Part shown: positions 1-8,696 of the stretch, piece by piece
Layout: the number at the start of each line of letters is the position of its first letter
How positions within the stretch are numbered: the stretch's first letter is position 1
Source: Mycobacterium gordonae
GTDB lineage: Bacteria > Actinomycetota > Actinomycetes > Mycobacteriales > Mycobacteriaceae
Assembly (NCBI RefSeq): GCF_002101675.1
Contig: NZ_LQOY01000072.1
Coordinates: 1-64,000, forward strand
Direction: 5' to 3'
Length of the DNA: 64,000 bases
Notes under the pieces: generated by a model
The model's database searches: none
What the model saw: the letters and a program-made list of their open reading frames with translations, nothing else
What the model was told of the DNA's origin: nothing
Position numbers and translations under genes: made by a program

Positions 1-1
1 T

Positions 2-3000
2 CAGGGTGGCGGCGGCGGTGTCGGCGGCCAGGGCGGTACGGGTGCGGACGGGATCGACAACAGCGGCAACCCGGGAGCGTATGGCGGTCAGGGCGCTGAC
101 GGCGGCGCCGGCGGTGCCGGCGGTAAGGCCGGCGCTGGCGGCGCCGGTTCCAGCACGGGTGCCGCTGGGAAATATGGTGACGGCGGCACCGGCGGTACAG
201 GTGGGGTCGGCGGCGCCGGCGGCAACGGCACGGCGGGGATTCCTGATGGCGCGGCCGGCGGTGCCGGGGGTGCCGGTGGAGCTGGCGGCGCGTCGGGGGC
301 CGGTGGTCTGAACGGCGTCGGCGGTATCGGTGGCAACGGTGGCGGTGGTGGCAAGGGTGCTGCTGGAACCAGCGGAGTGGGCCTGGGCGCTAACGGGGGC
401 GATGGTGGCAACGGCGGTGCCGGAGGTGCCGCCGGTGTTGGTGGTGCTGCCGGTAGCGGCGGGACCGGTGGCTTTGTGGGTAAAGCAGGTGTTGGTGGTA
501 CCGGTGGGGATGGCGGTGCTGGGGGCGCCGGTGACAACGCGAGCGGCACGATAGGCCAGGCCGGGTTCGCCGGCGGGCGGGGCGGTGCCGGTGGCGTCGG
601 CGGTGGCGCAGGTGCCGGCGGGACCAACGGCAGCGGTGGCGATGGCGGTGCCGGTGGTACCGGAGGCACAGGTGGGCTCAGCATCACTAAGGCCGGTGCG
701 GGTGGTGCCGGTGGTAACGGCGGCGCTGGCGGTGCTGCTGGCGGCGGTGCCGGTGCTGCGGGGCTCGGCGGTGATGGCGGCGACGCCGGCGCGGGCGGTA
801 AGGGTGGCGACGGCCTTAGCGGCGGTTTCAATTCGGGTGTAGCCGGCGGGTTCGGCGGCGCTGGTGGTGCTGGTGGCACCGGTGGCGCCTCGGGCGGCCT
901 TGGTGGTGTCAACGGTGACGGTGGCGCTGGTGGCGCCGGCGGCCTCGGCGGTTATGGCGGTTCGAGTACGACCGTCGCCGGAGTCGGTGGTGTTGGTGGT
1001 GCTGGTGGTGCCGGCGGTAATGCCGGCTTCGGTGTCGGCGGCGGAGGCGTGGGCGGTCGCGGCGGTCTCGGCGGAGATGGCGGGTTCGGTGGTGCCGGTA
1101 TCGACGGCAGCGGCGCCGCAGGAGCACGTGCCGGTGATGGCGGTGCCGGCGGCGCCGGCGGCGCCGGCGGGGTCAATGGCACTGGTGGTGCCGGCGGGTC
1201 GGGCGGCGTCGCCGGCGGTGGTGGCGCCGGAGGCAGCGGCGTCGGTGGTGCCGTGGCTGGTGGCGCGGGCGGTGACGGCGGGACCGGTGGCGCAGCCGGG
1301 GCCGCGGGCGGCGGCGGGACCACAGGGGCCTGGGGCGCCGGTGGCACCGGGGGCATCGGTGGCGCTGGTGGTGCCGGTGCCCAGGGGGCTGCGGGTGCGG
1401 TGCCGGGGCAGTCGGGTGCCACCGGGTTCGCCGGTGGTGCCGGTGGTGCCGGTGGTGCCGGCGGTAACGGGGTTGGTCCCGGCTTGAACGGTTCTGGCGG
1501 CACCGGCGGTGCGGGCGGCCTTGGTGGCGCTGGCGGCGCGGGTGCCAGCGGTGTCGGCGTCGGGACAGCGGGTGCAGCGGGCGGTAACGGCGGCGCTGGT
1601 GGCGCGGCGGGTGCCGGTGGCGCCGCGGGAATCTTTGGAACCGGCGGGGCTGCCGGCAGTGCGGGTAACGGTGGTGCCGGTGGTGCCGGTGGCGCCGGTG
1701 GTGCCGGTGACAGCAGAGCGGCGGCAGTAACACCTGGTCAAACAGGTGCCACAGGTTTCAATGGCGGTGCGGGTGGCACCGGCGGTATCGGTGGTAGCTC
1801 CGGTGCCGGCGGCGTGAACGGCAGTGGCGGCCTGGGCGGCGCGGGTGGGGCCGGCGGCAACGGTGGAGCCGGAGCCAGTGGCGTCGGATCGTTGGTGGCG
1901 GGTGGCGCCGGTGGAGATGGCGGTGCCGGCGGTGCCGCGGGCGCTGGTGGCGCCGCCGGTACAGGCGGCACCGGCGGCAGTGCCGGGAATGCGGGCACCG
2001 GGGGTGCTGGCGGCAACGGTGGTGCAGGTGCCGCTGGCAGTGACGGCGTCTTTGCCGGTGCAACCGGGTTCGCCGGCGGACAGGGCGGCGCTGGCGGTAT
2101 CGGTGGAAACGCCGCAGCGGGTGGTACCAACGGTGCCGGCGGTGACGGCGGCGTGGGCGGAGCCGGAGGGGTCGGTGGCGATGGCGGTATTTCAGGCGGC
2201 GTCGGCGGCGCAGGCGGAAACGGTGGTGCCGGCGGCGCGGCCGGTGCGGGTGCCGGGGCTGCAGCTCTTGCCGGTGACGGCGGCAACGCCGGCATCGGCG
2301 GTAAAGGCGGCGACGGCCTAGGCGCCGGATTCAACACCGGTGCGGCCGGTGGCGTTGGTGGCACCGGCGGTGCTGGTGGCACCGGCGGCAATTCCGGTGG
2401 TGCAGGCGGCCTCAACGGTGACGGTGGTGCCGGCGGTGCCGGGGGTCGCGGCGGTGATGGTGGATCGAGTCAGTTTGCCCCGGGCGCCGGTGGTGGCGGA
2501 GGGCTCGGCGGTGCCGGCGGCTCGGCGGGAAGCAACCTGTCTGGCGCCGTAGGGAACGGCGGTGCTGGCGGAGCTGGCGGTACGGGTGGCGGTGGCGGTG
2601 CCGGCATCGACGGCAGCGGTATCCAAGGTGGCACCGGTGGCGCCGGCGGGACTGGCGGCGCCGGCGGGCAAGCCACTAGCGCCGCTGGCAAGGCCGGCGA
2701 CGGCGGCACCGGTGGCACCGGTGGTAATGGAGGGACCGGAGCCAACGGCAGCAGCGGCGGCCTCGGCGCCCCTGGCGGTGGGGCTGGCGGAAACGCCGGT
2801 GCCGGCGGGACCGGTGGCGCTGGAGGCGGCATCGGCGGGCGCAACGGTGACGGTGGCAACGGCGGTATCGGCGGTCGCGGAGGAGATTCCGTGCTGCCCC
2901 CGAGCGGTATCCGGCAGAACGGCGGAGACGGCGGAGCGGGCGGTGCCGCAGGATCAGCCGGTGCCAACGGCCTCAGTTCCGCAGGAAATAACGGCCACGG

Positions 3001-3913
3001 CGGCACCGGCGGTAACGGCGGAAACGGAAGCGTAGGCGGGTCGGGAGCCAACGGTGCGTCGCCAGGAGCTAACGGCAGTTTCGGGTCCCAAGGTGGCAAT
3101 GGCGGAAAGGGCGGCGCGGGCGGCGCCGGCGTCAATGGTGTCGGCGGCGGTGATGGAGGGAAGGGCGGCACCGGTGGCACCGGTGGTGCCGGTGGTGCCG
3201 GCGCGGCGGGCAGCGACGGAATCAACCCCCAGGCTGGCGGAAACGGTGGCGTCGGCGGCTCGGGCGGCCTCGGCGGGGCCGGTGGGGCCGGCACCGATGG
3301 CGGGACCAACGGCGCAACCGGCACCTACGGCAACGGCGGCGTCGGCGGCGCGGGAGGCAACGCAGGACATCCCACAACAGCGGGAGGTCAGACCGGGGTC
3401 GCGGGAGGGAAGGGTGGCGCCGGTGGCTTCGCCTTCGGAAACGGTGTCGGCGGTACCGGCGGGGCCGGCGGCACAGGTGGCAACGGCGGTAGCGGCGCCA
3501 TCTTCATCAACGGCGGAGCCGGTGGGGCTGGTGGTGCTGGCGGTGCAGGTGGCGGAACCGAAAACGGTACCGGCGGCATTGGTGGCGCCGGTGGTACCGG
3601 CGGAATCGGCGGCAACGGCGACACCATCTTTACCTCCGGCGGGCCCGGCGGCGCCGGCGGCTTAGGTGGCGCCGGAGGCAGCGCAACCGGATCCGGCTCT
3701 GGCGGTGTCGGCGGCACAGGAGGCACCGGCGGGCTCGGCGGTAATGGCAAACAGGGCGGTTCTGGCGGCGACGGCGGCAACGGCGGCAACGGCGGCTCGG
3801 GTGTCATCGGCGGCTTCGGCGGCGCCGGAGGATTCGGCGGCACTGGTGGAACGGGCGCAGGAGGCAGCCCGGCGGACAGAGGCGCAGACGGTAAAGCTGG
3901 TAACCCGGGCTGA
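2..3913 (+). CDS. PE-PGRS family protein, C-terminal part (5' end outside window)
   Basis: One frame stays open from base 2 to the TGA at 3911-3913 and encodes over 1300 residues of almost pure Gly-Gly-Ala/Gly-Gly-Asn/Gly-Gly-Thr repeat, the hallmark of the PGRS domain. The N-terminal PE domain and the start lie upstream of the window. The protein ends in KAGNPG, so no separate globular C-terminal domain is present. PE-PGRS proteins are cell-surface or secreted mycobacterial proteins exported by ESX-5-type systems; this is known of the family and not visible here. Large internal duplications are annotated separately. The long proline-rich frames on the opposite strand are by-products of the GGC/GCC repeats. 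It is convergent with the glycosidase gene 30 bp downstream. Confidence 0.95.
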   Translation, partial: QGGGGGVGGQGGTGADGIDNSGNPGAYGGQGADGGAGGAGGKAGAGGAGSSTGAAGKYGDGGTGGTGGVGGAGGNGTAGIPDGAAGGAGGAGGAGGASGAGGLNGVGGIGGNGGGGGKGAAGTSGVGLGANGGDGGNGGAGGAAGVGGAAGSGGTGGFVGKAGVGGTGGDGGAGGAGDNASGTIGQAGFAGGRGGAGGVGGGAGAGGTNGSGGDGGAGGTGGTGGLSITKAGAGGAGGNGGAGGAAGGGAGAAGLGGDGGDAGAGGKGGDGLSGGFNSGVAGGFGGAGGAGGTGGASGGLGGVNGDGGAGGAGGLGGYGGSSTTVAGVGGVGGAGGAGGNAGFGVGGGGVGGRGGLGGDGGFGGAGIDGSGAAGARAGDGGAGGAGGAGGVNGTGGAGGSGGVAGGGGAGGSGVGGAVAGGAGGDGGTGGAAGAAGGGGTTGAWGAGGTGGIGGAGGAGAQGAAGAVPGQSGATGFAGGAGGAGGAGGNGVGPGLNGSGGTGGAGGLGGAGGAGASGVGVGTAGAAGGNGGAGGAAGAGGAAGIFGTGGAAGSAGNGGAGGAGGAGGAGDSRAAAVTPGQTGATGFNGGAGGTGGIGGSSGAGGVNGSGGLGGAGGAGGNGGAGASGVGSLVAGGAGGDGGAGGAAGAGGAAGTGGTGGSAGNAGTGGAGGNGGAGAAGSDGVFAGATGFAGGQGGAGGIGGNAAAGGTNGAGGDGGVGGAGGVGGDGGISGGVGGAGGNGGAGGAAGAGAGAAALAGDGGNAGIGGKGGDGLGAGFNTGAAGGVGGTGGAGGTGGNSGGAGGLNGDGGAGGAGGRGGDGGSSQFAPGAGGGGGLGGAGGSAGSNLSGAVGNGGAGGAGGTGGGGGAGIDGSGIQGGTGGAGGTGGAGGQATSAAGKAGDGGTGGTGGNGGTGANGSSGGLGAPGGGAGGNAGAGGTGGAGGGIGGRNGDGGNGGIGGRGGDSVLPPSGIRQNGGDGGAGGAAGSAGANGLSSAGNNGHGGTGGNGGNGSVGGSGANGASPGANGSFGSQGGNGGKGGAGGAGVNGVGGGDGGKGGTGGTGGAGGAGAAGSDGINPQAGGNGGVGGSGGLGGAGGAGTDGGTNGATGTYGNGGVGGAGGNAGHPTTAGGQTGVAGGKGGAGGFAFGNGVGGTGGAGGTGGNGGSGAIFINGGAGGAGGAGGAGGGTENGTGGIGGAGGTGGIGGNGDTIFTSGGPGGAGGLGGAGGSATGSGSGGVGGTGGTGGLGGNGKQGGSGGDGGNGGNGGSGVIGGFGGAGGFGGTGGTGAGGSPADRGADGKAGNPG
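563..1117 (+). repeat. PGRS module, copy 1 of a long internal duplication
   Basis: The protein encoded here runs from a GFAGG box through KGGDGL, GGFN and NGDGG to AGIDGSG. The same ordered series recurs at about 2066-2623. The two copies keep a constant offset of 1503 bp over the first 400 bp and 1506 bp after a one-codon indel. This shows segmental duplication within the gene and not merely shared low-complexity composition. Confidence 0.7.
2066..2623 (+). repeat. PGRS module, copy 2 of a long internal duplication
   Basis: Second copy of the module at 563-1117, collinear at an offset of 1503-1506 bp, with matching [23 protein letters not shown] and AGIDGSG landmarks. Between the copies lie two tandem modules of about 330 bp, each opening with a GATGF box near 1420 and 1745. 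Confidence 0.7.
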
Positions 3914-3943
3914 TCCGCGCGTTGGGCGGACGGGCCAAGCCGT

Positions 3944-5083
3944 TCACTCGCGGTCTTGCCCCGTTGCCAGCTTGCGGATTGTCTGGACCTCGCCATCGGC
4001 GAATGGCCGCCCGTCGGGCTGTAGCAAGTCGGCGAACCACTGTTTGGGCACTGCCGTCGCCGGATGATCCCATGAACTCCACGGAAAATAGGTCTGGGTC
4101 TTACCCGCGACCAGCCCCCAGTTCAACGCACCCACGTTGTGCCGCCTGGCAATCGGCAGCACGCCCTGCACCGTGCTGCCCAGTGAGCGAGCCAGATACT
4201 CGGTGCAGATGATCGGGCGCCCGAGTGGCTCGAGTTCGCTGATGCGGCCCTCAAACTCTTCCGGCGGCGCGTAGCTGTGGAACGTGATCACGTCGGCGTT
4301 GTCGAGCTGGATGCCGGCGATCGCGCTGCGCCTACCGGGATCGCCCCAATTGCCCTGCCAGACACCACTTGTCAACGGCTGCACCGGATCGACCGCCCGT
4401 GCCCAGCGAAACACCTGGGGGAGCAGGGCCGCGACCCGGTCCAATTTGTCCTTGCGCTCCACCTTGCGATACTCGCGGGCCGGATTGTCGGGCTCGTTCC
4501 ACAGGTCCCACCCCAGCACGCGGTCGTCGTTGCGAAACTGGCTCAACACCCCGGTGACGTACTCCTGCATCACAGCGGCGTAACGCGGGTCGTCGAGGTG
4601 CTCGGCGCCCGGACCCTGCACCCATCCGGAGTTGTGCACGCCTGGCCGGGGTGCCCGCTGCCGGCCGATGCGGGGGAACGGGTCCCAACAGGAGTCGAAC
4701 AGCACGAAGAGCGGCTTGATCCCGTGCCGCGCAGCTATTCCAACGAATTGCGCCAGCCGGGCTTGAAACCCTGCCCGGTCCGCCGCCCAGAGCTGGTCGT
4801 GCAGAAACACCCGCACAGTGTTGAACCCGTGGAATCGGGCCGCGCCCAACTCGTTGTCGATGCGCCGCGGGTCATAGGTGCCCGCCTGGAACATCTCGAG
4901 CTGGTTGATCGCAGTCGAGGTGACGTAGTTGACTCCGACGAGCCAGCCCTGCGCCTGATACCAGTTGTGCGCACGGTCGGCCGGCCACCGGCCCGCCTCG
5001 GCTGACGCCCGGGGCGTCCGGGTCAATACCGTGCCGGCTGCCAGCGCCAGCGGCAGCTTCAGAGCGGTTCGACGTTGCACCAA
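3944..5083 (-). CDS. Tat-exported glycoside hydrolase, GH5/cellulase-like
   Basis: 379 residues. The N-terminus has a twin-arginine signal (QRRTALKL, residues 3-10) followed by a hydrophobic stretch and an Ala-rich cleavage region, so the enzyme is probably exported folded. The rest is a (beta/alpha)8 glycosidase: DLWNEPDN at 193-200 holds the acid/base Glu197 after Asn196, and IICTEY near 291-296 holds the likely nucleophile Glu295, the two-glutamate arrangement of clan GH-A. HSYAP at about 269-273 is another conserved strand end. The family cuts beta-1,4-glucans, mannans or xylans; the substrate here cannot be read from sequence. It stands alone, convergent with the PE-PGRS gene. Confidence 0.85.
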   Translation of the reverse strand: MVQRRTALKLPLALAAGTVLTRTPRASAEAGRWPADRAHNWYQAQGWLVGVNYVTSTAINQLEMFQAGTYDPRRIDNELGAARFHGFNTVRVFLHDQLWAADRAGFQARLAQFVGIAARHGIKPLFVLFDSCWDPFPRIGRQRAPRPGVHNSGWVQGPGAEHLDDPRYAAVMQEYVTGVLSQFRNDDRVLGWDLWNEPDNPAREYRKVERKDKLDRVAALLPQVFRWARAVDPVQPLTSGVWQGNWGDPGRRSAIAGIQLDNADVITFHSYAPPEEFEGRISELEPLGRPIICTEYLARSLGSTVQGVLPIARRHNVGALNWGLVAGKTQTYFPWSSWDHPATAVPKQWFADLLQPDGRPFADGEVQTIRKLATGQDRE

Positions 5084-5134
5084 GCGACGGTAAGTGCGGA
5101 CGGGCGCAACCCGCCCCGCGGCATACCGGCCCGC

Positions 5135-5183
5135 GACACTTTGAGGGTGGAAATTGTTATCCCGCTGTCACTTTGGGGGTGAG
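5135..5183. repeat. Pair of direct repeats resembling an insertion-sequence end
   Basis: GACACTTTGAGGGTGG at 5135-5150 and GTCACTTTGGGGGTGAG at 5167-5183 share ACTTTGRGGGTG at a 32-bp offset. Multiple short direct repeats of this style occur at the ends of IS21-family elements; I infer a relic because no transposase is present. It sits between the glycosidase start and the broken TM2-type gene. Confidence 0.4.
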
Positions 5184-5187
5184 TGGG

Positions 5188-5619
5188 CTAGCTGCGCAGC
5201 TTGCGTCCGTAGTTGTCGGTGACGCTGCCGGTGAAGACCATGATGGCATCGACGAAGCCCCAGATGGCGACAGCGAGCAGCACCGGTAGACCGATGATGC
5301 AGAACACGGTGAAGATCAGACCGGGCAAAACCGAGGCACAACTGAATCACCGCGATCTGGGTGGACTCAGGCTAGAAGCGGCCGACGCCGAACGTGCCGA
5401 AGAACAGCTGAAGCAGGGCGGTCGTGGAAGATATGTCCGACAGCGGCATCCCGGTGGCCGGATCGCGTCCGAACGGCGCCTGCGGGTCGACGGCGTAGCC
5501 GGGGTATTGCGGGACGGACGGGTACTGAGGCGGAGGTGGCTGGTAGCCGTACGGCTGCTGCGGTTGCTGCCCCCAGGGCGGCTGTGGCTCGGGGTTTCCG
5601 GGTAGTTCGGTGTTCCCAT
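5188..5619 (-). pseudogene. Broken TM2-domain membrane protein gene
   Basis: The intended protein can be followed across frames. An ATG at 5619 opens a short N-terminus, then a Pro/Gln/Tyr-rich cytoplasmic segment (PQPPWGQQPQQPYGYQ), then the TM2-type core (LLQLFFGTFGVGRF) and two hydrophobic helices ending in DNYGRKLRS and a TAG at 5188-5190. Reading it needs at least three repairs: a one-base shift near the N-terminus, a TAG stop directly after GVGRF where family members have Tyr (a base displaced within six nucleotides), and one extra C in the GCCCGG run before GLIFTVFC. TM2 proteins are small membrane proteins of unknown function. All lesions are single-base, so assembly error is a real alternative to gene decay. 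Confidence 0.7.
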
Positions 5620-5628
5620 CGGCTTTAC

Positions 5629-5988
5629 CTAGCCACTTACGATCAGCGGAAGCGAGATCATGCCCGCCCCGCCGGTCACCACCAGCACCCAGCGGCCGTC
5701 GACAGGCAGGGTGACCTCGATCGGGAATATCGCGAAGCCGAGTTCGGCGGTGGTGGCGGCCTCGGGCAACTCGAATTCGATGTTCAACGGCTCGTCGTCG
5801 GTCGGCGGCCTGATCTCGACGTCGACACGCCGCTCCGGGCTGCCTGTCTCAGCCTGGGTCAGTACTACTAGCAGGACCTGAGCCAGCCGATCGTCCTCGA
5901 CCGTGAATCGCAGAAGCACGCCGCCCGAGACGTTGAGTTTGTTGTCCGTCGCCGAAGCAGCTTCGGCCAGGAAGGCCCCGACTATCAC
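5629..5988 (-). CDS. Small conserved protein, DUF6941-like (copy 1)
   Basis: 119 residues with no signal or membrane segment. The layout is an N-terminal AFLAEAA..DNKLNVSGG segment, a central VLLVVLTQAETG strand, an acidic RPPTDDEP stretch and a C-terminal PVDGRWVLVVTGG strand pair. It looks like a small beta-sandwich of the family I believe NCBI calls DUF6941; that name is from memory. A close paralogue is at 12244-12642 and two more distant ones are at 34451-35362. The ATG follows directly from the open frame. Function unknown. Confidence 0.75.
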   Translation of the reverse strand: MIVGAFLAEAASATDNKLNVSGGVLLRFTVEDDRLAQVLLVVLTQAETGSPERRVDVEIRPPTDDEPLNIEFELPEAATTAELGFAIFPIEVTLPVDGRWVLVVTGGAGMISLPLIVSG

Positions 5989-6041
5989 TGGGTGAAACTA
6001 CCGCTCCCGCCTGAGACGAGCACGCCCGAGGGGCCACCCGG

Positions 6042-6431
6042 CTACTGCTGTGGCTGCGGCGCGCCGCCGTACCCGAGCTGCGAGGCGGTGTAGCGGGCGC
6101 CGTCGGTGACCGGCACCGCCTGGACCGCGGTGCCGTAGGCGCAGATCTCGGTCCACACGTCACCGAGTTCGGTCGTGTCGAAGCGCATCGCGACGATGAC
6201 GTTGCCGCCCTTGGCGCGCGCCTCGTTGATCAGCCGGGCCATCGCCTCATTACGGCTCTCGGCCAGGTTCTTGGTCATGCCCTGCAGCTCGCCACCGAAC
6301 ATCGACTTGAAGCCGGCACCGAACTGCGCGAACGCATTTCGGGACCTCACGGTGAGTCCGAAGACTTCGCCGCACACACGCTGGATTTCCCAACCGGGGA
6401 TGTCATTGGTAGTGACGACGAGCACCGGCAT
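6042..6431 (-). CDS. YbjQ/UPF0145-family protein
   Basis: 129 residues matching the YbjQ (UPF0145) pattern: an N-terminal VTTNDIPGWEIQ strand, VRSRNAF, a GGEL..MTK stretch, the helix ESRNEAMARLINEA with GGNVIVAMRFD, and an AYGTAV strand. The family forms small pentameric alpha/beta barrels sometimes described as heavy-metal-binding; its physiological role is unclear. It ends in a short Gln/Pro tail. It is read in the same direction as the IclR gene, with a 40-bp gap. Confidence 0.85.
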   Translation of the reverse strand: MPVLVVTTNDIPGWEIQRVCGEVFGLTVRSRNAFAQFGAGFKSMFGGELQGMTKNLAESRNEAMARLINEARAKGGNVIVAMRFDTTELGDVWTEICAYGTAVQAVPVTDGARYTASQLGYGGAPQPQQ

Positions 6432-6471
6432 GCCTTCCTGTCAGGTGGACGGGGTCGATTCCCGCTGCAGG

Positions 6472-7353
6472 CTACCGCGGGCACCCGATATCTCGGGCCG
6501 CGGCACAGACCTTGTCGCCGAGGTCTGCGACCTGCGCACCGCTCAGTTCGGTGAACGGTGCGGCGCTGACCGACATGATGACGACCCCGTCGGCGTCGAA
6601 GACGGGAGCGGAGATGGTGGCGATGTTGTGCAAGCCGGCTTCGGCGAACTCGGCGGCCAGGATGTCGATCACCGTCAAGTCGGCCAATGCGCGGGCCAGC
6701 CGCACGGTGATGGCGTCGGGTTCCCCGTCGGCACCCAGTGCGCGCAGTGCAGTGTAAACTCGGATGTACTCGCGGCTGAGACGTTCGATGACGTAACCGC
6801 GCTCGCGAATCTCGTTGAGAATCAAACTCATTCGGCGTGACATGGCGGTCGTCGGCTTGCCCATGCCCGCCAACCAAGAGCGCTGGGCGGCGGTGGAGCT
6901 CCACGCGATGTAGTCGCGGCCGAAGGGCGCGACCAGCGGCATCCGTAGTCCCCGCTCGACGTGCACCCCCGATGCGGTTTCGCCCGCACTGTCGATCACC
7001 ACGATCGAATTGCTCTCCCGCCGGGCCAGGAAGACCTGCGCCCCGATCGATTCCGCCAGGCTCTGCAGTATTCCGTGGTGCCTCAACTCGGGGGCCGGTG
7101 TGCTCAGCGACGCGATGCCGGGGCCCCACGTGTAGGCGCCGGTTGCCGCGCGCACCACCCACTGCCGGCCCGCCAGCGTGCTCATGATCGCGTGGCCGGT
7201 GGCCCGGCTGATGCCGAGTTCCCGACTGATCTCGGCGAGAGTGAATCCGCGCGTCGGTTGAGAAGCGAGCAGCTCCATGATGGCGACCACTCGCTCGGTG
7301 GGAGGGGAAGCGGGTTGACGTTGCGGGGCGCACCCGTCTAGCGTTGCCGTCAT
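6472..7353 (-). CDS. IclR-family transcriptional regulator
   Basis: 293 residues from an ATG at 7351-7353, preferred to further-upstream starts because it begins just ahead of the HTH and leaves a 55-bp divergent promoter. Residues about 15-75 form the winged helix (TERVVAIMELL, then FTLAEISRELGISRATGHAIM). The rest is the effector-binding GAF-like domain. IclR proteins usually control a neighbouring catabolic operon. This gene is divergent from the sulfotransferase operon at 7409-12133, its most likely target. Confidence 0.9.
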   Translation of the reverse strand: MTATLDGCAPQRQPASPPTERVVAIMELLASQPTRGFTLAEISRELGISRATGHAIMSTLAGRQWVVRAATGAYTWGPGIASLSTPAPELRHHGILQSLAESIGAQVFLARRESNSIVVIDSAGETASGVHVERGLRMPLVAPFGRDYIAWSSTAAQRSWLAGMGKPTTAMSRRMSLILNEIRERGYVIERLSREYIRVYTALRALGADGEPDAITVRLARALADLTVIDILAAEFAEAGLHNIATISAPVFDADGVVIMSVSAAPFTELSGAQVADLGDKVCAAARDIGCPR

Positions 7354-7408
7354 ATTTTCGAACTCTATATCGATTATTCGACATAGGAAAAGGCTCGGGA
7401 GTGCATCG
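7354..7408. promoter_or_regulatory. Divergent promoter region with inverted repeat
   Basis: The 55 bp between the IclR gene and the sulfotransferase gene are AT-rich for this genome and contain TCGAA (7358-7362) and TTCGA (7377-7381), an inverted repeat with a 14-bp spacer. A dyad between a regulator and its divergent target is where an IclR operator would be expected; the assignment is inference. Confidence 0.4.
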
Positions 7409-8686
7409 GTGAACGCTGCGGACGTCGGGACCACGGACGGTGACCAGATCGACTTCGACGATCTGACGTCGCCCCGCTTGACCGACGTCCAGCGCCAGAT
7501 CCTGGAGTTCACCGAGAGTCGTCACATCGAGTTCGACCTTGATGCGATGCTCGCCGAGGCCCGCGACGGCGCAGGCGCCTCGGACCTCGGCGAAACCGAC
7601 GGCTTCACCGATCGGCTCGGTGCGCACGTCGCCGCCATTGAAAGCGACGACGGGCTGCGTCAACTCTCGCGATCCACCTTGCGGCAACGAGTCGTGCGGT
7701 TGTTACGCAACCGGTTGTCGTTGACCGACCTGATCAAGCGGTATCCCGAGATCGAGTCGATCCCGATCGAACGGCCGATCATCGTTGTCGGGATGCCGCG
7801 CTCGGGCACCACTCACCTGGTGAACCTCATCGCCGCTGACCGCCGACGGCGTGCGCTGCCGTACTGGGAGAGTCAGGAACCGATACCGGCCCCCGGCGAA
7901 GGCCCCGACATCTTCGGTGTGGATCCTCGCTACACGCGATGCAAGCAGGAGCACGACGCACTCATGGCCAGCGCCCCGGTGGTGGCCGCCATGCACGACC
8001 GTTTCCCGGAGGCGATCGAGGAGGAGGTCGAGATCCTCGACCTCGACCTGGCCTCCTATGTGTTGGAATGGCATGCGAGGGTGCCGGATTGGCGTGATTA
8101 CTACCTGGGATTGGATCAGCACCGGCACTACCGATATCTGCGAAAGGTGCTGCAGGCGCTCACCTTCCTGCGCGGCCCGCGCACCTGGGTGCTCAAGAGC
8201 CCGCAACACTGCGAGCAACTCGGTCCGCTGATGGCGACGTTCCCCGACGCTACGGTCGCGTTCACCCACCGCGATCCCGTTGCGGTGATCCAGTCGGCGA
8301 TCACCATGATGGCCTACTCCGACCGGCTGCGGCGGACCAGCATCGACCCGGGCTGGCTGTTGAACTACTGGACCGACCGTGTGCACCGATTGTTGAGCGC
8401 GTGTGTGCGGGACCGCGACCTGGTGCCGGCCGAACGTAGCGTCGACATCGGTTTCCATCAGCTCAACGGCAACGAAATATCGTTGCTGACCGAGCTTTAC
8501 CGCCGCAGCGGAGAAGAACTGACCGACAAGGTGCGCCGACAGTTCCAGCAGTACCTGGACGGCAACCCGCGTGGCAAGCACGGCCGGATCCGCTACGACC
8601 TGCAGCGTCACTTCGGCATCTCGCCCGACGAACTCCGCGCGCGATTCGACTTCTACTTCGACAGATTCGACGTCCGCGCCGAATGA
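7409..8686 (+). CDS. PAPS-dependent sulfotransferase family protein
   Basis: 425 residues from GTG. GMPRSGTTHL at about 128-137 is the 5'-phosphosulfate-binding loop, and HRDPVAVIQS near 285-295 supplies the 3'-phosphate-binding segment, both diagnostic of sulfotransferases that move sulfate from PAPS to a hydroxyl or amine. About 120 N-terminal residues precede the domain, as in the long Sulfotransfer_3-type mycobacterial proteins. It is the first gene of a tight operon (10-bp gap to the next gene) that also contains a sulfatase-like protein, SDR, VOC and luciferase-like enzymes. The acceptor is unknown. Confidence 0.88.
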   Translation: MNAADVGTTDGDQIDFDDLTSPRLTDVQRQILEFTESRHIEFDLDAMLAEARDGAGASDLGETDGFTDRLGAHVAAIESDDGLRQLSRSTLRQRVVRLLRNRLSLTDLIKRYPEIESIPIERPIIVVGMPRSGTTHLVNLIAADRRRRALPYWESQEPIPAPGEGPDIFGVDPRYTRCKQEHDALMASAPVVAAMHDRFPEAIEEEVEILDLDLASYVLEWHARVPDWRDYYLGLDQHRHYRYLRKVLQALTFLRGPRTWVLKSPQHCEQLGPLMATFPDATVAFTHRDPVAVIQSAITMMAYSDRLRRTSIDPGWLLNYWTDRVHRLLSACVRDRDLVPAERSVDIGFHQLNGNEISLLTELYRRSGEELTDKVRRQFQQYLDGNPRGKHGRIRYDLQRHFGISPDELRARFDFYFDRFDVRAE

Positions 8687-8696
8687 AGGAGAAACA

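Noticed and set aside
88..3996. Long proline-rich open frames on the minus strand across the PE-PGRS gene
   Set aside because: They are the reverse complement of GGC/GCC codons, have no start context or family features, and follow from the repeat composition.
5148..5166. GAAATTGTTATCC resembling the E. coli lac operator or vector sequence
   Set aside because: Only 13 contiguous bases match and an extra C interrupts the rest. The flanks are direct repeats not found in lac vectors, so chance within an IS-like end is more likely than contamination.
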